DNA from: Opitutia bacterium
Lineage (GTDB): Bacteria; Verrucomicrobiota; Verrucomicrobiae; Opitutales; UBA953
Reading direction: 5' to 3'
DNA: 7,719 bases
NCBI GenBank assembly: GCA_947488485.1
Contig: CANKZO010000101.1
Coordinates: 1 to 7,719 of the forward strand
The notes beneath the pieces are model-generated. The model was not told where the DNA came from. It ran no database searches and saw only the letters and a program-made list of their open reading frames with translations. Below, one piece after another: positions 5,262 through 7,719 of this stretch (the stretch's first letter is position 1; each line of letters opens with the position of its first letter). Both the position numbers and the translations under genes were made by a program.

Positions 5262-6647
5262 GTGTCCTCCCCTGACCCAGCTGTCCTCGCCCGCCTACGC
5301 GAAATCGTCGGCGTCGAGAACGTGCTGACGTCGCCGGAGGACACCATCCCTTACGGCTTCGACGGCACGGCCGCCCTCAAGGGCCCGGTCGGCGTGGTCG
5401 TGCTGCCCGGATCGACTCAAGAAATCTCCGAGGTGGTGAAGCTCGCGGCCACTCGCGGCCTCGCCATCGTCACCCGTGGATCCGGCACCGGACTCAGCGG
5501 CGGCAGCGTGCCCTCTGCGGGCTGCATCGTGCTTTGCCTGACCCGACTGGATAAAATTATCTCCGTCGACGCCGCCAACCTCACCGTCCGCGCCCAGTGC
5601 GGCGTAATCACCGCCGCCATCGATGCCGCGGCGAATAAGCACGGTCTTTTCTATCCGCCCGACCCGGGCTCGATGAAGATCAGCACCATCGGCGGTAACG
5701 TCGCCGAGAACTCCGGCGGCCTGCGCGGTCTCAAGTATGGTGTGACCCGTGATTACGTCATGGGACTCGAGGTCGTGCTGCCCGACGGTCGTATCGCCCA
5801 CTTCGGCAACGCCTGCGTGAAGGACGTCGCCGGTTATTCGATGAAGGACCTCTTCATCGGCTCCGAAGGCACGCTCGGCATCATCACCGAAGTCCTGCTC
5901 AAAGTCCTCCCCCGCCCCGCCGCCCGCCGCACGATGCTGGCGAGCTACGACCGCATGGAGGACGCCGCGCAGACGGTGTCCGACATCATCGCGGCGAAGA
6001 TCATCCCTTGCACCTTGGAGTTCCTCGACCGCATGACCATCGGCTGCGTCGAGGACTACGCCAAGATCGGCCTACCCCGCGATTGCGAGGCCCTACTGCT
6101 CATGGAGACCGATGGACATCCGGCCGCGGTCGCCGAAGAAGCCGAACAGATGCTGGCCCTGGCCCGCGCCCGTGGTGCCCGCGATGTCCGCGTGGCACGT
6201 GATGACGCCGAAGCCCTGCAACTCGCCTCCGCCCGCCGCTCCGCCTTCTCCGCCCTCGCCCGCGTCCGCCCGACCACCATCCTCGAGGACGTCACCGTCC
6301 CGCGCGATAAGCTCGCCGAGATGGTCGCCTTCGTCGCCGAGGTCGCGAAGAAGCACAAACTCCTCGTCGGCACCTTCGGCCACATGGGCGACGGTAACCT
6401 GCACCCGACCTTCCTGACCGACGAGCGTAATACCGAGGAGATGGCCCGCGTCCACGAAGCCCTCGAGGATATCGTGACGAAGACGCTCGCCCTCGGCGGC
6501 ACAATCACCGGCGAACACGGCGTGGGCCTCGCCAAGAAAGCCTGGCTGCGACGTCAGGTCGGCGAGAACAGCCACGACCTCATGCGCGAGATCAAGCGTG
6601 CCTGGGATCCGCAAAATCTGCTCAACCCCGGCAAGATCTTCGACTGA
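5262..6647 (+). CDS. glcD: GlcD-type FAD-linked 2-hydroxyacid dehydrogenase (glycolate / D-lactate oxidase subunit)
   Basis: A 461-residue flavoprotein (E. coli GlcD is about 500) that oxidises a 2-hydroxyacid such as glycolate or D-lactate to the 2-oxoacid. The N-terminal FAD-binding type 4 (PCMH) domain shows VVVLPGSTQEISEVVKLA (45-62), RGSGTGLSGG (72-81), PPDPGS (132-137), IGGNVAENSGGLRGLKYG (143-160) and GSEGTLGIITE (200-210). The C-terminal FAD-oxidase domain has the metal-binding GHMGDGNLHP (His374, Asn379, His381) and GEHGVGLAKK (417-426), and ends in the usual NLLNPGKIFD. The start is GTG at 5262, five bases after the aldolase stop, preceded by CCCC; the protein begins like its relatives so this start is convincing. 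It is followed three bases later by its Fe-S partner. Glycolate versus lactate specificity cannot be told from sequence; the symbol denotes the family. Confidence 0.92.
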   Translation: MSSPDPAVLARLREIVGVENVLTSPEDTIPYGFDGTAALKGPVGVVVLPGSTQEISEVVKLAATRGLAIVTRGSGTGLSGGSVPSAGCIVLCLTRLDKIISVDAANLTVRAQCGVITAAIDAAANKHGLFYPPDPGSMKISTIGGNVAENSGGLRGLKYGVTRDYVMGLEVVLPDGRIAHFGNACVKDVAGYSMKDLFIGSEGTLGIITEVLLKVLPRPAARRTMLASYDRMEDAAQTVSDIIAAKIIPCTLEFLDRMTIGCVEDYAKIGLPRDCEALLLMETDGHPAAVAEEAEQMLALARARGARDVRVARDDAEALQLASARRSAFSALARVRPTTILEDVTVPRDKLAEMVAFVAEVAKKHKLLVGTFGHMGDGNLHPTFLTDERNTEEMARVHEALEDIVTKTLALGGTITGEHGVGLAKKAWLRRQVGENSHDLMREIKRAWDPQNLLNPGKIFD

Positions 6648-6650
6648 GGG

Positions 6651-7719
6651 ATGAAGCCTTCGCTCAAGCTCCTCGATTATTCGATCCTCCAGCAGTGTAT
6701 GCATTGCGGGATGTGCCTCCCGGCCTGCCCGACCTACGTCGCCACCAATAAGGAACGTCATAGCCCTCGCGGCCGCATCTCGCTCATGCGCGCCGTCGCT
6801 GACGACGAGCTGAAGCTGTCGCCGGCCTTCGCCGACGAGATGAGCTACTGCCTCGGCTGCCTGGCCTGCCAGACCGCCTGCCCCGCCGGCGTGGATTACT
6901 CCAACCTGCTCGAGACTGCCCGCGCCGAAGTCCAGTCCGCCGGCCTCAACCAGACTTTCACCAGCCGCTTCTGGCGCACGGTGACGATCCGCGGCCTGTT
7001 CATGCGCCCACGCCTGCTCCGCTTCGTCGGACGACTCCTCTGGCTTTACCAGCGCCTCGGACTGCAGACCGCCTTCCGGAAGATTGGTCTCACGAAGCTT
7101 CTGCCCAAGGATCTCCGTCGCCTCGAGCCCCAGTGCCCGACGGTCGCGACGCAGTTCTCGCCGCAGCTTATCCGACCCATCGAGACGCCGACGAATATGC
7201 AGCACCGCGTCGCCTTGCTCACTGGCTGCGTCCAGGATCTCGTCTTCGCCGATATCAACCGCGACACGGCGGACGTCCTCCTGGCTAATGGGTGCGAAGT
7301 CCACACGCCTCCCGTCCAGCCCTGCTGCGGCTCGCTCCACGCACACAACGGCGAAGCCAACGCGGCCAAGACTTTAGCGAAACGGATGATCGACCTCTTC
7401 CCGCCGTCGCAGTTCGACGCCATCATCACGAACTCCGGCGGCTGCGGGAATCATCTCCGCCATTACAGCGCCTTGCTCGCCGATGACGGCGTCTACGCGC
7501 CGCTGGCGAAACTCTGGGACTCAAAACTCCGCGACATCCACGAATGGATGATGGAGCACGGTTGCCGCGCCCCGCGCACAGGCCTGGGCAAACTCACCGT
7601 CACCTACCACGACTCCTGTCACCTGACGCACGGCCAGAAGGTCACGAAGCAACCCCGCGACCTCCTTAAGCTGATCCCTGGCCTGAAGCTCGTCGAGCTC
7701 CCTGAGGCCAATTGGTGCT
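6651..7719 (+). CDS. glcF: GlcF-type iron-sulfur subunit of the 2-hydroxyacid dehydrogenase (truncated at the right edge)
   Basis: The ATG at 6651 opens a frame that runs off the window after 356 codons; the usual length is about 400-440, so only the last part is missing. Two ferredoxin-type [4Fe-4S] motifs lie near the N-terminus: CMHCGMCLPAC (Cys16, 19, 22, 26) and CLGCLACQTAC (Cys67, 70, 73, 77), each followed by Pro. Two cysteine-rich CCG domains follow: the first has TGCVQD and QPCCGSLHAHNGE, then NSGGCGNHL; the second starts with YHDSCHL and is cut in LPEANWC just where the CCG motif is expected. It should pass electrons from the GlcD flavin towards the quinone pool at the membrane. It begins three bases after glcD stops (TGAGGGATG), implying translational coupling. 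No GlcE homologue is seen between or before them. The family is clear; whether a third subunit follows lies outside the window. Confidence 0.92.
   Translation, partial: MKPSLKLLDYSILQQCMHCGMCLPACPTYVATNKERHSPRGRISLMRAVADDELKLSPAFADEMSYCLGCLACQTACPAGVDYSNLLETARAEVQSAGLNQTFTSRFWRTVTIRGLFMRPRLLRFVGRLLWLYQRLGLQTAFRKIGLTKLLPKDLRRLEPQCPTVATQFSPQLIRPIETPTNMQHRVALLTGCVQDLVFADINRDTADVLLANGCEVHTPPVQPCCGSLHAHNGEANAAKTLAKRMIDLFPPSQFDAIITNSGGCGNHLRHYSALLADDGVYAPLAKLWDSKLRDIHEWMMEHGCRAPRTGLGKLTVTYHDSCHLTHGQKVTKQPRDLLKLIPGLKLVELPEANWC

Noticed and set aside
6093..7346. A 417-codon open frame on the minus strand, antisense to the glcD end and glcF
   Set aside because: Same third-position effect; it spans two convincing sense genes and their junction and resembles no protein.
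1..7719. CRISPR arrays, tRNA or rRNA genes, transposases, phage or defence genes
   Set aside because: None seen. The only tandem repeat has 12-bp units without spacers, no cloverleaf or rRNA sequence was recognised, and every sizeable gene is accounted for by metabolism, regulation or an exported DUF4139-like protein.

Overview
The window is GC-rich bacterial DNA (roughly 60% G+C, with strong C preference at third codon positions on the plus-strand operon). It looks like accessory carbohydrate-catabolism territory of a Verrucomicrobiota-type organism, perhaps Opitutae. The grounds are an exported DUF4139-type protein, a secreted formylglycine sulfatase next to an AraC-family regulator, SD-less gene starts and palindromic intergenic repeats. 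The phylum call is an inference from gene content, not a measured affiliation.

Layout. On the minus strand, reading leftwards: an exported sulfatase (1850-3235), an AraC/cupin transcription factor (818-1720), a repeat-rich gap of about 400 bp (422-817), and the 5' part of a DUF4139-like exported protein (1-421, cut by the window edge). On the plus strand, diverging from the sulfatase across a 128-bp intergenic region, a tight four-gene operon runs to the right edge: a xylose-isomerase-like sugar isomerase (3364-4407), a DhnA/FbaB-type class I aldolase (4429-5256), a GlcD-type FAD-linked 2-hydroxyacid dehydrogenase (5262-6647) and its GlcF-type two-[4Fe-4S] partner (6651 to the edge, truncated). 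The gaps between operon genes are 21, 5 and 3 bp.

How the parts may work together (inference). The sulfatase would remove sulfate from an external carbohydrate. The released sugar would be isomerised to a ketose, phosphorylated by a kinase not present here, and cleaved by the aldolase to DHAP plus a short aldehyde. The aldehyde would be oxidised to lactate or glycolate, which GlcD/GlcF would oxidise further. This fits a 6-deoxyhexose (fucose/rhamnose) or a pentose cleaved as its 1-phosphate; the substrate cannot be read from the sequence.

The most notable non-coding signal is a near-identical 21-bp element (18/21 matches) containing an imperfect dyad. One copy lies upstream of the sulfatase, in the divergent promoter region; the other lies upstream of the AraC gene. 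This suggests one operator set shared by the sulfatase, the regulator itself and possibly the operon. Other signals are a perfect three-way-junction palindrome (544-599), five copies of a 12-bp tandem repeat just after the AraC stop (755-814), a substituted metal-ligand position in the isomerase, and the absence of properly spaced Shine-Dalgarno sequences at all seven starts, six of which instead have a C-rich run just before the start codon.
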